From contig NZ_CP026167.1 in NCBI RefSeq assembly GCF_002902985.1, positions 3,100,001-3,164,000 of the forward strand: 64,000 nt of DNA, given 5' to 3'. A model generated the notes under the pieces. It was not told where the DNA came from. It was given only the letters and a program-made list of their open reading frames with translations, and ran no database searches. Position numbers and translations under genes: made by a program. This DNA is from Leclercia sp. LSNIH1. Lineage in GTDB: Bacteria > Pseudomonadota > Gammaproteobacteria > Enterobacterales > Enterobacteriaceae. Below are positions 52,089-61,756 of the stretch, in pieces. The stretch's first letter is position 1; each line of letters opens with the position of its first letter.

Positions 52089-53303
52089 ATGAAGATTGTA
52101 GGGGCTGAAGTATTTGTCACCTGTCCAGGGCGTAACTTTGTCACGCTGAAAATTACCACCGACGAGGGGATTGTCGGCCTGGGTGACGCTACCCTCAATG
52201 GCCGCGAGCTTTCTGTCGCGTCATATCTGAAAGATCATCTCTGTCCGCAGCTGATTGGCCGGGATGCCCATCGTATCGAAGATATCTGGCAGTTCTTCTA
52301 TAAAGGCGCGTACTGGCGTCGCGGTCCGGTCACCATGTCGGCGATTTCAGCCATCGACATGGCGCTGTGGGACATCAAAGCCAAAGCCGCCAATATGCCG
52401 CTGTATCAGCTGCTGGGCGGCGCCTCCCGTGAAGGGGTGATGGTCTATTGCCATACCACCGGTCACACCATTGATGATGTACTGGAAGATTACGCCCGCC
52501 ATAAAGAGATGGGATTCAAGGCCATCCGCGTACAGTGCGGCGTGCCGGGAATGAAAACCACCTACGGCATGTCAAAAGGGAAGGGGCTGGCGTATGAACC
52601 CGCCACCAAAGGCAACTGGCCGGAAGAGCAGCTCTGGTCAACAGAAAAGTACCTCGATTTTACGCCAAAACTGTTTGACGCCGTGCGCAACAAATATGGT
52701 TTTAATGAACATCTGCTGCACGACATGCACCACCGCCTGACGCCGATCGAAGCCGCGCGTTTCGGTAAGAGCATTGAGCAGTACCGCATGTTCTGGATGG
52801 AAGACCCAACCCCGGCAGAGAACCAGGAGTGCTTCCGTCTGATTCGTCAGCACACCGTCACTCCGATTGCGGTGGGCGAAGTGTTCAACAGCATCTGGGA
52901 CTGCAAGCAGCTGATCGAAGAGCAGCTGATCGACTATATCCGCACCACCATCACCCATGCGGGCGGTATTACCGGAATGCGTCGGATCGCCGATTTTGCC
53001 TCGCTCTATCAGGTACGCACCGGCTCTCACGGTCCTTCCGATCTGTCGCCGATTTGCCACGCGGCGGCGCTGCACTTCGACCTGTGGGTACCCAACTTTG
53101 GCGTACAAGAGTACATGGGCTATTCCGAGCAGATGCTGGAGGTTTTTAACACCAACTGGACCTTTGAAGACGGCTATATGCATCCGGGCGATAAGCCGGG
53201 CCTGGGCATTGAGTTTGATGAAAAACGGGCAGCGAAATATCCCTACGATCCCGCTTATCTGCCCGTTGCACGTCTTGAAGATGGCACGCTGTGGAACTGG
53301 TAA
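52089..53303 (+). CDS. rspA: RspA, mannonate-dehydratase-family protein
   Basis: A 404-residue enolase-superfamily protein, the same length as E. coli RspA (starvation-sensing protein; D-mannonate/gluconate dehydratase family). It begins [20 protein letters not shown]. The barrel shows [25 protein letters not shown] and [10 protein letters not shown], the three acidic Mg ligands of the family. GTAAGGAACCGG lies before the ATG. It is in an operon with rspB (11-base gap), probably repressed by RspR. Confidence 0.93.
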   Translation: MKIVGAEVFVTCPGRNFVTLKITTDEGIVGLGDATLNGRELSVASYLKDHLCPQLIGRDAHRIEDIWQFFYKGAYWRRGPVTMSAISAIDMALWDIKAKAANMPLYQLLGGASREGVMVYCHTTGHTIDDVLEDYARHKEMGFKAIRVQCGVPGMKTTYGMSKGKGLAYEPATKGNWPEEQLWSTEKYLDFTPKLFDAVRNKYGFNEHLLHDMHHRLTPIEAARFGKSIEQYRMFWMEDPTPAENQECFRLIRQHTVTPIAVGEVFNSIWDCKQLIEEQLIDYIRTTITHAGGITGMRRIADFASLYQVRTGSHGPSDLSPICHAAALHFDLWVPNFGVQEYMGYSEQMLEVFNTNWTFEDGYMHPGDKPGLGIEFDEKRAAKYPYDPAYLPVARLEDGTLWNW

Positions 53304-53314
53304 AGGAGCAAAAA

Positions 53315-54334
53315 ATGAAAAGTATCGTTATTCAACAACCGAATTCTCTGGCTCTCGAAGAGCGTCCGTTACCCGCCCCTGCGGCAGGCGAAGTACGCGT
53401 CAAAGTGAAGCTGGCCGGGATCTGCGGTTCCGACAGCCATATCTATCGCGGCCACAATCCTTTCGCCAAATATCCCCGGGTGATCGGCCATGAGTTCTTC
53501 GGCGTCATCGATGCTGTCGGCGAGGGCGTCGACACCGCACGCCTGGGCCAGCGCGTCTCGGTTGATCCGGTGATCAGCTGCGGCCACTGCTACCCATGCT
53601 CGGTAGGCAAACCGAACGTCTGCACTTCGCTGGTGGTGCTGGGTGTGCATCGCGATGGCGGCTTCAGTGAATACGCCGTGGTACCCGCTAAAAATGCCTG
53701 GGTCATTCCGGATGCCGTCAGCGATGAACATGCGGTGATGGTTGAGCCATTCACTATCGCGGCCAACGTCACCGGCCACGTCAGCCCGACCGGGCAGGAT
53801 GTGGCGCTCATTTACGGCGCCGGACCGATGGGGCTGGTCACCGTCCAGGCGCTGAAGGGCGTCTACAAGGTGAAACAGGTCATTGTGGTCGATCGCATCG
53901 ACGAGCGTCTGGCGATGGCCCAGCGTAGCGGGGCGGACTGGGTGATTAACAACGGCAACCAGTCTCTGCAGGCGGTGCTGGAAGAGAAGGGCATTAAACC
54001 CACGCTGATTATTGATGCGGCCTGCCACCCTTCTATTTTGCAGGAAGCGGTCAATCTGGCTTCGCCGGGCGCGCGCATTGTGCTTATGGGCTTCTCCAGC
54101 GAGCCGAGCCAGGTTGCGCAGCAGGGGATCACCGGTAAAGAGCTTTCTATATTCTCGTCACGTCTGAACGCCAATAAATTCCCGGTGGTCATCGACTGGC
54201 TGGAGAAAGGGCTTATCGACCCTGACAAACTCATTACGCATCGCTTTGCGTATCACCACGTTAAAGACGCCATTGAACTGTTTGAGAAAGACCAGCGGCA
54301 GTGCTGCAAGGTATTACTGACGTTCTCTGAATAA
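53315..54334 (+). CDS. rspB: RspB, zinc-dependent alcohol dehydrogenase
   Basis: A 339-residue medium-chain dehydrogenase. Catalytic zinc ligands are Cys37 and the HE pair 59–60; structural zinc cysteines are 89, 92, 95 and 103; the Rossmann motif YGAGPMGL follows. ATG 53315 with TAAAGGAG gives the E. coli start and length; an in-frame ATG 8 codons earlier overlaps rspA. With RspA it may oxidise a sugar acid. The next sequence is a truncated transporter gene and a prophage. Confidence 0.93.
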   Translation: MKSIVIQQPNSLALEERPLPAPAAGEVRVKVKLAGICGSDSHIYRGHNPFAKYPRVIGHEFFGVIDAVGEGVDTARLGQRVSVDPVISCGHCYPCSVGKPNVCTSLVVLGVHRDGGFSEYAVVPAKNAWVIPDAVSDEHAVMVEPFTIAANVTGHVSPTGQDVALIYGAGPMGLVTVQALKGVYKVKQVIVVDRIDERLAMAQRSGADWVINNGNQSLQAVLEEKGIKPTLIIDAACHPSILQEAVNLASPGARIVLMGFSSEPSQVAQQGITGKELSIFSSRLNANKFPVVIDWLEKGLIDPDKLITHRFAYHHVKDAIELFEKDQRQCCKVLLTFSE

Positions 54335-54387
54335 TAATACTGAATGCGGTTTAGCGGTACGCATCTTACCCTTTTGAGATTGCCAAT

Positions 54388-54489
54388 ATGACTCAAGTAC
54401 AACATGAAAGATCCACATCTGACCTGATAAGAGCCGCCGTCTCCGGATGGCTGGGTACCGCGTTAGAGTTTATGGATTTTCAGCGCTAA
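54388..54489 (+). pseudogene. ydfJ: 5' fragment of a YdfJ-like MFS transporter cut by a prophage
   Basis: ATG 54388 encodes 33 residues, MTQVQHERSTSDLIRAAVSG, WLGTALEFMDFQR, then stops. The WLGTALEFMDF motif is the start of MHS-type transporters (YdfJ/ShiA family), whose first helix would follow. The rest is replaced by phage DNA starting near 54480. In E. coli K-12 the Qin prophage lies between rspB and a ydfJ fragment, so the same target is used. The remaining part should lie beyond the right end of the prophage. Confidence 0.8.
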
Positions 54490-54518
54490 GATGGGTATGT
54501 CTAGGATATTTAAAGATA

Positions 54519-55802
54519 TTATGCAGCAGTCCTGTCGCTGTGGGGCATGGTTGGGGCAAAGTCGCTTAATTTTGAGCTCAACAATGCGATCTGGTCCAGG
54601 TTGTTTTCCTCCATCCACTTCCCGTAAACCTGAAATACCATCTGTGCATCGGCATGCCCCATCTGGTTAGCAATGAAGTTCGGGTTTGCTCCTGCAGAAA
54701 GCGACCAGCACGCATAGGTGTGTCTCGACTGATACGATTTACGGTGGCGAAGGCCGGCTCTTTTCATCGCCGCATCCCACGAGTTCCCTATGGAGTTGAT
54801 AGAGAAGTGCTTACCGTAATTCCCGGCCCTGGCTGTCAGGGAGGGCAGGAAAACAAACGTGCACTTATTGAACTCTTTCTTTCCGTACTCCCTCAGCTTA
54901 ACTGCTACGTTATGCTCCTGAGAGAGGCGGGTCATTTCATACTGGCTTTTGAATGCCTCGAGTGCAGGTTCGATCAGGTGCACAACCCGATTAGTGCCAG
55001 CATTGGTTTTCGGCAGCGTGAAGATCCCTTTCTGTGTCAGGCTTCTTCTGACGGTGATTGTTCCCGCTTTCAGGTCCACATCCTCCCAGGCAAGTCCGCA
55101 CAGTTCACCCGGCCGCAATCCGGTGTAAACGGCGATAGCCCACAGATTCTTGCTCTGCTGATGGTGGCAGGCGTCAATCAGGCGAGGGAACTCCTCTCGG
55201 GTGATGGGGTCAGGATCCGGACGGGACTCACGCAGGGGAGCCACACCGTTCATTGGTGACTTTGAAATGTAGCCATTTTCAACCGCAAACTGGAAGATAC
55301 CGAACAACACGGTCATGTAGTTGTTCACAGTAACAGCGGATCGACCCCGCTTCGGAGTTTTATGCCCCTGCTTCATGATCTGGAAACCCGTCAGCAGCTC
55401 CTTCCGGACTTCCAGCATGCTCTCTTTGGTGATTGAGGTGAGGAGGGTGTCAGGCCCAATAATAGCCATAACATTTGTGATGACTCGACCGTAAGTGTTG
55501 AGCGATGATTCAGCCACCTCCATTTCCTTCAGTGCAAGCCATCTCCCGGACAGTTCCCCGATTGTTACTTCTTGCCTTGCTTCCCCGAACCGCGCCAGGT
55601 TCTGGGAGGAGGGGAACTGCTGGGCATAATTGAAGGTTCCGGTTTTGATGGCGTAGCAGATCGACGTCCGTAACTCGCCGGCCACTTTTCTGTTTTTGGG
55701 GGTGTCAGCCACCCCCAGGCTTTCACGCACTCTGACCCCTTTGTAGATGAACCACAGCCTGAGCGTGCCGCCGTGGTTTTCCACTCCTGTTGGGTATTTC
55801 AT
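54519..55802 (-). CDS. int: Prophage tyrosine integrase
   Basis: A 427-residue site-specific recombinase. An N-terminal arm-binding domain of the DUF3596 type (WFIYKGVRVRESLGV) is followed by a core-binding SAM-like domain and the catalytic domain: Arg230 in TGLRPGELCGL, the SRHTYACW box with Arg360, His383 in MGHADAQMV and nucleophile Tyr393. All key residues are present. It lies at the left phage end, transcribed toward the attachment site, as expected. It should cut within ydfJ next to rspB. Confidence 0.93.
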   Translation of the reverse strand: MKYPTGVENHGGTLRLWFIYKGVRVRESLGVADTPKNRKVAGELRTSICYAIKTGTFNYAQQFPSSQNLARFGEARQEVTIGELSGRWLALKEMEVAESSLNTYGRVITNVMAIIGPDTLLTSITKESMLEVRKELLTGFQIMKQGHKTPKRGRSAVTVNNYMTVLFGIFQFAVENGYISKSPMNGVAPLRESRPDPDPITREEFPRLIDACHHQQSKNLWAIAVYTGLRPGELCGLAWEDVDLKAGTITVRRSLTQKGIFTLPKTNAGTNRVVHLIEPALEAFKSQYEMTRLSQEHNVAVKLREYGKKEFNKCTFVFLPSLTARAGNYGKHFSINSIGNSWDAAMKRAGLRHRKSYQSRHTYACWSLSAGANPNFIANQMGHADAQMVFQVYGKWMEENNLDQIALLSSKLSDFAPTMPHSDRTAA

Positions 55803-55834
55803 AACGATTCCTCGTTGGTTGATGGTCAGAGTAT

Positions 55835-56098
55835 TTAAGCAGATTGTCGCCGCGGTTTCGCTGAGGCCTGACGCTCAATCCAGCGGTCGATCTCATCCAG
55901 GTTGTAAAAACACGGGCTGTTATCCCACGGACTACAGTCAAAAGAGACGTGTTTGTATTCTTTCCCCTCCAGAAAAGTCTTCTCCCGCGCCTTCTTCAGC
56001 GTTCCCTTTTTAATCCCCTTCAGAGCTATCAACTGCTCCTCAGACACCCATTTCCCGGGCGATACCATCATGATTACTTCGCTCATACCTTTCTCCAC
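55835..56098 (-). CDS. xis: Excisionase
   Basis: An 87-residue excisionase of the DUF1233 type (SEVIMMVSPGKWVSEEQLIALKG … CFYNLDEIDRWIERQ), a winged-helix protein that bends DNA at the phage end and turns integration into excision. It lies 32 bases upstream of int on the same strand. The FLEGKEYKHVSFD part is characteristic. Start at ATG 56098 (MEKGMSE). Confidence 0.85.
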   Translation of the reverse strand: MEKGMSEVIMMVSPGKWVSEEQLIALKGIKKGTLKKAREKTFLEGKEYKHVSFDCSPWDNSPCFYNLDEIDRWIERQASAKPRRQSA

Positions 56099-56185
56099 TT
56101 AAACTGAACGCCGGGGCGACCTGGCTATTTCTCCGCACCCGGCACAGCCATCAGCTGTTTTAGGTTTCTCGGTGATATTTCAATA

Positions 56186-56425
56186 TCAGGCTGCCTGCCC
56201 GGGTAAGGATCGCAGGCGGCGCATGCCGGTCATCGCCGTGGCAACGTAACTCGCCTTACGGTTCACCACCTCCACCCAGACCTTTACGCCTTCAACCCGC
56301 ACTGTGTACGTCTCCCGCATTTTGCTGCGCCCGTAATCGCCGTAGCGCTCCTGATGGGCTGCCAGGGCGATGTCGCAGGCCTGACGCGCCAGCGGTGACT
56401 GTGTGCTGCGGTTAATCAGTTTCAT
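56186..56425 (-). CDS. DUF4060 phage protein
   Basis: A 79-residue protein with the DUF4060 pattern (MKLINRSTQSPLARQACDIALAAH, TYTVRVEGVKVWVEVVN, TAMTGMRRLRSLPGQ). Such small proteins are common beside xis in lambdoid prophages; function unknown. It overlaps the stop region of the upstream gene by 14 bases. Confidence 0.8.
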   Translation of the reverse strand: MKLINRSTQSPLARQACDIALAAHQERYGDYGRSKMRETYTVRVEGVKVWVEVVNRKASYVATAMTGMRRLRSLPGQAA

Positions 56426-57086
56426 GGCCGGCTCCTTCGATACGCTTAAACTCGATCACCCAGACCCACGGGTTGGCCTGCCAGCTGCCCGGCGCGGTAT
56501 CTTCTTCTTGTTCGAAGGATTTACCGCGTACTGATTTCCATAAAGATTCGATTGACTCCCGCGGGCTGTGCACGCAAAAAGTACCGTCGCTGCTCAGGTG
56601 GTAATCGCGCCAGAACTGGTGGTCATCATCCCTATCCTTTGGCACTGGTATGATTCCTTCAGCAATGCAATCGGCATCACTGATGCTGTTCAACCGCTCG
56701 ATCCGCACATCGGTAATCTCCAGCAGAATCCGGCTGGCCCAGCGCGGCATGTGGATGGATGGGGTCCAGCGCTTCACTTTGCATTTCGCCCCGTCGTCAG
56801 TGTCTGCCCGATAAACAAGCCGCTCCCCACAATCACCGAAAGTCTCCCGCACCCAGATGCGATCGCCTGGCCTTCCGTATGGGCATTTGGCGTGAGCGAA
56901 GTTGCGGTTTGTTTCCCGCTCGTCACTCCCGGCACCGTATAAAGCGCCGTTCCAGGAAAAGCCTGATCTTTCCGTTAGCTCAGGCTGCGGCTTAACAGAC
57001 CGCCGGGTCTGCGTCTTCCGGCCGCCCAAGAGTGCCCGCACCATCTGACCGTTGAAAATCATTCCGCGTTCTGTAATTTTCGTCAT
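56412..57086 (-). CDS. Phage protein with ASCH-like fold
   Basis: A 224-residue early phage protein. The N-terminal part (MIFNGQMVRALLGGRKTQTRR) and the later PYGRPGDRIWVRETFG, MPRWASRILLEITDVRIERL are features of ASCH-related RNA/nucleotide-binding phage proteins. Its function in this phage is unknown. It lies between recT and the DUF4060 gene and is in the same left operon. The short C-terminal tail follows WVWVIEFKRIE. Confidence 0.7.
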   Translation of the reverse strand: MTKITERGMIFNGQMVRALLGGRKTQTRRSVKPQPELTERSGFSWNGALYGAGSDERETNRNFAHAKCPYGRPGDRIWVRETFGDCGERLVYRADTDDGAKCKVKRWTPSIHMPRWASRILLEITDVRIERLNSISDADCIAEGIIPVPKDRDDDHQFWRDYHLSSDGTFCVHSPRESIESLWKSVRGKSFEQEEDTAPGSWQANPWVWVIEFKRIEGAGHETD

Positions 57087-57120
57087 GTCGTTACCGGGAG
57101 GGCGAACCCTCCCGCCTCCC

Positions 57121-58236
57121 TTAGGCCACGTATTCCGGTTTCATATCTGCCAGGGTGATGCTGAACTTATCGTGCAGTTCGTCGCCCATATGACGTTTCG
57201 CTGCTGCCAGCACGCGCTCTGCTTCTGCGAACTGCTCAACTGCGCCCGGCTCGCCCGGTTGTGGCAGAGAGTTGATCGCCGCCTCGACCGCATTACGGTG
57301 CTTTACCAGGTGGTAGCGGCGCGTAGCCTTGTTCTTCAGTTCGGTGAACAGGGTGGTTCCAAGCGCAGTTTTCGCTTCGTTGATTTCATTGCCGACGGCT
57401 GTGGCGGCTTCCAGCGTTTCAGCAGCATCAATGCGATCCCGGAACTCATCGGCCATAGCGTCAACGTTTGCCGCCGATTCCTGCGCGCTTTGAGTGGTTG
57501 TTACGGTGTCACCTTTGATGTCAGCCAGGCTCACGCGCTGGGCGGGGGCCGGGTTGATCTCCTTCTCGGCGCGCTGCTCCACCTCATCTGGGGTGTACAC
57601 GCCCAGAACGACCGCAGGGCAGTACAGGCGCGCCCAATACTTGAGGGCCAGATACGCGATCTGCTGTTTAGGGTTCGAAATCCACAGTGGAGAATTACGT
57701 GTAATCACGCTGGACAGGAAGACCGGCTCGCCCCAGGTGATCTCACTTTCGCCGCGAATGACGGCACCCACACGAACCGACAGGCCCTGTTCGTCGGCGC
57801 TGGTCCAGCCGCGCACCATTTCTTTCTTGTCGTACGTCCCGCCGCCTTTTGCAGGCTTCTTCACGATCTCTTCGCGGCTACTGGCGCATTTCGACCAATC
57901 GCCCTCGTACTCATAGTGGAAGCGGCCCACAATGGCGTTAGAACTGGAGATCACCGCGTTTACCAGCTGCGCTTCGTACCCCAGCACGCCGTTGGCCAGG
58001 TGCGTTTTCTGCGCCACTGCGTACGGGTTCATCCCCCACTGCATAGCCTGCATGATGATGGCCATGCAGTCGGCTGGGTTGCCGCGAAGATGTTCAGGAA
58101 CCGTTACAGCAGCCTGAGCCATCAAACCGGCAACGGCCTGCAGCTGGGTTAATGCCTGCACGTTGAAGATGGCATTGCTGGCAGAGATAGTGTTTGGAGC
58201 CTGCTGCTCCGCGGTTACGATATTCATGTTTTCCAT
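57121..58236 (-). CDS. recT: RecT-family single-strand annealing protein
   Basis: A phage recombinase of about 371 residues that binds single-stranded DNA and anneals complementary ends, acting with RecE. The conserved core spans about 60–250 (GNPADCMAIIMQAMQWGMNP, HLANGVLGYEAQLVNAVI, WISNPKQQIAYLALKYWAR). It is longer than Rac RecT (269), with an extra helical, Ala/Glu-rich C-terminal region. The start is ATG 58236 with AAGGGG upstream (an ATG two codons earlier is too close). It follows the recE-like gene after 11 bases. Confidence 0.88.
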   Translation of the reverse strand: MENMNIVTAEQQAPNTISASNAIFNVQALTQLQAVAGLMAQAAVTVPEHLRGNPADCMAIIMQAMQWGMNPYAVAQKTHLANGVLGYEAQLVNAVISSSNAIVGRFHYEYEGDWSKCASSREEIVKKPAKGGGTYDKKEMVRGWTSADEQGLSVRVGAVIRGESEITWGEPVFLSSVITRNSPLWISNPKQQIAYLALKYWARLYCPAVVLGVYTPDEVEQRAEKEINPAPAQRVSLADIKGDTVTTTQSAQESAANVDAMADEFRDRIDAAETLEAATAVGNEINEAKTALGTTLFTELKNKATRRYHLVKHRNAVEAAINSLPQPGEPGAVEQFAEAERVLAAAKRHMGDELHDKFSITLADMKPEYVA

Positions 58237-58247
58237 CGTCATTCCCC

Positions 58248-61238
58248 TTATGCCTGAGTACGCAGCGCTTCAAGGCGGCGCAGGTCGAAGTCGTTCAGTT
58301 CGTCGGTGTAGTCTTCGGTGATCGGCGCTGGCCACTCGCCAGTGTCGAACGCGTTGGCGATGCGGTTCATCGTCTGGCGATACTCGAGCATGCCCAGCTC
58401 TATCAGCTCCTCGCTGGCCTCGACGATGGCGATCCAGTGGTAACCTTCGTCTTTGTTGACGAAAATCCAGAAGAACTGGTCCAGGGCAGCGGTCTGCATG
58501 TACATGGCTGCGCTGAGGTGATAATCGCGGTCAATGATTTCCCGGTGCAGACGGGCGCGCAGGCCGGACTGCTTCACGTTCCACATGCTGATGGTTTTAA
58601 GGTCGGCGCCGACACGAACGCCGTCGATGTCGATTTCCAGATCCGGGCGTACACGGATTTCCAGCCCGGTCTCTTCGTCAATACCGAAATAGCTCGTCTC
58701 AACAGCGCGATCAGGGTGCAGCAGCAGTTTCCCGGCGGTCGGGTGTTCGTACAGCGCTTTCTGAATGGCCAGCGCCGTTTCCATCTGCTGGAGGGTCACC
58801 AGAATTTTGTCACCCGGGTTCTCGCGCCACGCGTCCAGCAGTTCGTCAGCGAATACCGCATCCGGCTTCACGGACTTCACCGCCTGGATCATCTCTGCTT
58901 TGGTGCCGGACACTTTCAGCGGTGCTGGTTTCTGGGCTTCCTGCGCCACCAGGTCAGGGTTTATGATCGCCAACTGCTCCAGCAGCGCGTCACGGCTGCC
59001 GCTGGTTTTCACCGGCGCAGGCAGGGTGGCGTTGTACTCTTTGATGCAGGCCTTCATTGCGGCAGCGGTATGCTTTGTGCCGTTCTCAATGCGCTGGTAT
59101 TCCTCAGGCAATTGCTCATACGCTGCGTAGGTTTCCTCAACCGATGCGCCCAGCGGCAGCTGTGCTGGCAGGGTTGCGTTGTGCTCTTCCAGCAGCGCTT
59201 TGATATCGTCAGCGCTCAGCAGCGCCGGCAGGCTGGCGTTGTGTTCGTCGATAAAGGCGCGCAGGGTCGCCGCAGTGGTGAACGCCCCCTCCGGGATCAC
59301 CGGCTCCACGCTGAACTCTTCGTCGAGGTTTTCTGGCTGCAGCGCCAGCGCATGCACCAGGTTGCCCATATCCAGCACTTTTGAACCTTCACGCGGGATG
59401 GTCTTGGCGACATGGCGCGCGTTGAAGTACATCAGGCTGACGCGAGCATCCTTCACCTGGGTGCTGCTGATCCCGTTCGCTGCGTGATAAACGTTATTCG
59501 GCAAACCTTCATAGCGGCCCGGTTCGAAGTAAGCTGGATATTCGACAGCTGGTTCTGGTTGTTGCGCTTTTGGCTCGCTCTGATTCGCTTTTGGCGCGTT
59601 TTGATGCGCAGAATCGTCATTCTGATGCGCGTTTTCCGTTTTCTTGTTTACATCCGCCTCATCATGGTTTGCCAGAGTCGGCGCCGCGGCGGCCAGAACC
59701 TCAGCCGCACTCAGGGCAACTGTTTGCGGATCAGCTGCATCAGCGCTTTCGCCTGGTGGTAACGCGTCACCAGCTTCTCCTTCCTGCGGGTTAGTCTCTT
59801 CCATCTGCACATCGCTGGTGGTCTCCTCATTAATTGGTGAACGGACATCATTTTCTGGTTGTTTATCGCTCATCAGACCTTCGATGGAGAACATGCCGCC
59901 GCCGAGGTTCGCAACCTGTGGCTGGCTGTCGGCAGCATTTGCCCACTTAGGCAGGGATTGCGTTTCCGCTTCATCTTCATCAGCAAGTTGTTGCTCACCG
60001 GCTTCTACCCATTTCGGCAATGCGTTTTGCTGTTCGGCGGCTTGAGTGTCCTCTTCCGATTCGATGGACGGCAGAGGTAGAAGCTCAGTCGCTTGGCAGA
60101 ACTCAGCCGTCATGGTCTTATTCACGAACTCCAGATGAACAACTGGCGTCAGGTGGATATTCTCCGGCGCGATGCGCATCAGGTTGAAGATGGCCGCGCG
60201 GTTGACCGCCAGAACGCCTGGCTGGTTGCGCAGGATTTTGCTCCATGATTTCCAAGGTTCTTCTTTGTTCGCGACAATCTCTTTAGCGCGGCGGTGGATG
60301 CTGCCGGGGATTTCCAGATGGTTGAAGTCCATCGGCAGAAGGGCACAGGCGATCTCCAGATCGAGGGTGTCCAGGGTGTGATGCGCATCTGCGCCGCGGT
60401 CAGTTACATACCCGCCGTCGGCATTGGTGCCTGCATCTGTGCGCTGCACGTGGCTGATGCGATTACCTGCGGACCATTCGCGCGTCAGGATCCCGCGGTC
60501 AATATATGGGGTGGCTACCCAGGCTTTAGTGAACTGCAGCAGCAGAGCCAATTCATGGCGCTTATCCATGCTGAACACTTTTCGAATAGCATTCGTATAG
60601 CGCCACAGGTCTTTGGTATCGAAAGCCTTAATCTCAGAGCAGCTTTCAGCAGCAAGCAGAAGCGTCTGGACATAGCTATTGTCGGTATCCATCTCCAGCG
60701 CATACAGTTCCGCATGTTCACCGCGGGTGACATGATGGCGCAGTTCGTCCACCGTCAGTTGAGCCAGCAGTTGTTGACGGAATGGCAGTTTGCAAACCGC
60801 GTAACGAGTAAACTCATCGCCGTTTTTGAGTACCCGCAGGCCGTTCTCATACCAATAAGGCTCATCAGGAGTATCAGTGGCGGTTACCGCTGCGACCGGC
60901 TGATTCTCATCGCTGGTGGCGCTGTCCAGGACGATGGTGGTTTCGCTCTGAGAGGCGGCGCCCGGGATCACGTTCCAGGTGCGCTGGTCGTCGGCCAGGG
61001 TGTAGCGCTCGCACCAAGTGTAATCAATCACGCCTTCTTCTGGCAGGTCGTCAACAATCGGCATATCGGTGCGTACAGGCTTGGCGTAGTCCTTACCGCG
61101 GCCAGTTTCGATGCCAGCTTCTTCCAGCTCGACATCAAGCGTCAGGGCGGCGCGGGCTTCACTTTTCGCAGTAAACCAGATCACTGCATCTTGCTTCCCT
61201 GACTTCTGAGTGGCCTTAACCAGGTAGAAAAATTCCAT
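58248..61238 (-). CDS. recE: RecE-like exonuclease VIII
   Basis: A 996-residue phage 5'-3' exonuclease. The C-terminal nuclease domain (about 590–990) starts YFEPGRYEGLPNNVYHAANG and has PD-(D/E)xK elements (MGNLVHALALQPEN; GVRVGADLKTIS; YHLSAAMYMQTA). The N-terminal about 560 residues are a long non-nuclease region of unknown role. Residues about 660–790 hold three related copies of an EHNAxLPA repeat. With RecT it should supply phage homologous recombination. First residues MEFFYLVKATQ, as in RecE. Rac RecE is 866, so this copy is longer. Confidence 0.85.
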   Translation of the reverse strand: MEFFYLVKATQKSGKQDAVIWFTAKSEARAALTLDVELEEAGIETGRGKDYAKPVRTDMPIVDDLPEEGVIDYTWCERYTLADDQRTWNVIPGAASQSETTIVLDSATSDENQPVAAVTATDTPDEPYWYENGLRVLKNGDEFTRYAVCKLPFRQQLLAQLTVDELRHHVTRGEHAELYALEMDTDNSYVQTLLLAAESCSEIKAFDTKDLWRYTNAIRKVFSMDKRHELALLLQFTKAWVATPYIDRGILTREWSAGNRISHVQRTDAGTNADGGYVTDRGADAHHTLDTLDLEIACALLPMDFNHLEIPGSIHRRAKEIVANKEEPWKSWSKILRNQPGVLAVNRAAIFNLMRIAPENIHLTPVVHLEFVNKTMTAEFCQATELLPLPSIESEEDTQAAEQQNALPKWVEAGEQQLADEDEAETQSLPKWANAADSQPQVANLGGGMFSIEGLMSDKQPENDVRSPINEETTSDVQMEETNPQEGEAGDALPPGESADAADPQTVALSAAEVLAAAAPTLANHDEADVNKKTENAHQNDDSAHQNAPKANQSEPKAQQPEPAVEYPAYFEPGRYEGLPNNVYHAANGISSTQVKDARVSLMYFNARHVAKTIPREGSKVLDMGNLVHALALQPENLDEEFSVEPVIPEGAFTTAATLRAFIDEHNASLPALLSADDIKALLEEHNATLPAQLPLGASVEETYAAYEQLPEEYQRIENGTKHTAAAMKACIKEYNATLPAPVKTSGSRDALLEQLAIINPDLVAQEAQKPAPLKVSGTKAEMIQAVKSVKPDAVFADELLDAWRENPGDKILVTLQQMETALAIQKALYEHPTAGKLLLHPDRAVETSYFGIDEETGLEIRVRPDLEIDIDGVRVGADLKTISMWNVKQSGLRARLHREIIDRDYHLSAAMYMQTAALDQFFWIFVNKDEGYHWIAIVEASEELIELGMLEYRQTMNRIANAFDTGEWPAPITEDYTDELNDFDLRRLEALRTQA

Positions 61239-61376
61239 GTCAGATCCTCATTTTTGGATGTAAGATCCCCGGGCCAGAGATAGCGCCCATTGGGTGTGTT
61301 TTTGGTTTTGGTATAAATTCCGGTGTACTTTGGTCGGTGGCACCGGACGTAGACCCCGCCTTGCGCGGGTTTTACG

Positions 61377-61538
61377 TTAGGCTTCGTGGGCCATCTGGTC
61401 GTACGAAGCGCAACGCACAGGACAGTAATCACGTTGTTCGCGCGCCAGCTGGGCGCCGCGGATGAAGAGCAATTCGTTTTTAACTTCTTTCCCTTGCTCG
61501 ATTGGTTTGCGGCAGTACGTGCATTTCTTCTCTTGCAT
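61377..61538 (-). CDS. Small Cys-rich phage protein, 53 residues
   Basis: Found by reading the recE upstream gap. ATG 61538 follows GGAGGGAG, a very strong ribosome-binding site, and encodes MQEKKCTYCRKPIEQGKEVK and onwards to a CPVRCASYDQ segment and EA stop. A CxxC pair near the N-terminus and a CPVRC group near the C-terminus suggest one zinc-binding site. Similar small zinc-ribbon genes occur in lambdoid early operons. Function unknown. Confidence 0.75.
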   Translation of the reverse strand: MQEKKCTYCRKPIEQGKEVKNELLFIRGAQLAREQRDYCPVRCASYDQMAHEA

Positions 61539-61549
61539 GACTCCCTCCG

Positions 61550-61756
61550 TTAATGGCTCAGGCCATTCCCCACGCCATTCAGAAAAACTTCGACCAGCAG
61601 ATCGGTGGTGTAAGTGCGCTCAATACCACGATGCAGGTAGAGCTTTCCGCGCTTATTGGCTGATGCCGTCCAGGTGCTGTCTTTGTGCTTTACGAGCATG
61701 CCGGGCAGAACTGCGCCGCGGTTGACCGTCTGGGTGCCATAGTGCTGATGAACCAT
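61550..61756 (-). CDS. Small early phage protein, 68 residues
   Basis: First gene behind the predicted PL promoter. It reads MVHQHYGTQTVNRGAVLPGML, VKHKDSTWTASANKRGKLYL and continues to VFLNGVGNGLSH. An SH3-like small beta fold is plausible (short strands, glycine turns), but no family was recognised with certainty. GAGAGGG precedes the ATG; the next gene starts 11 bases later. Confidence 0.65.
   Translation of the reverse strand: MVHQHYGTQTVNRGAVLPGMLVKHKDSTWTASANKRGKLYLHRGIERTYTTDLLVEVFLNGVGNGLSH

Noticed and set aside
61181..61432. An 83-codon minus-strand frame overlapping the recE start
   Set aside because: It overlaps recE and the 53-residue Cys-rich gene, which has a far better ribosome-binding site.
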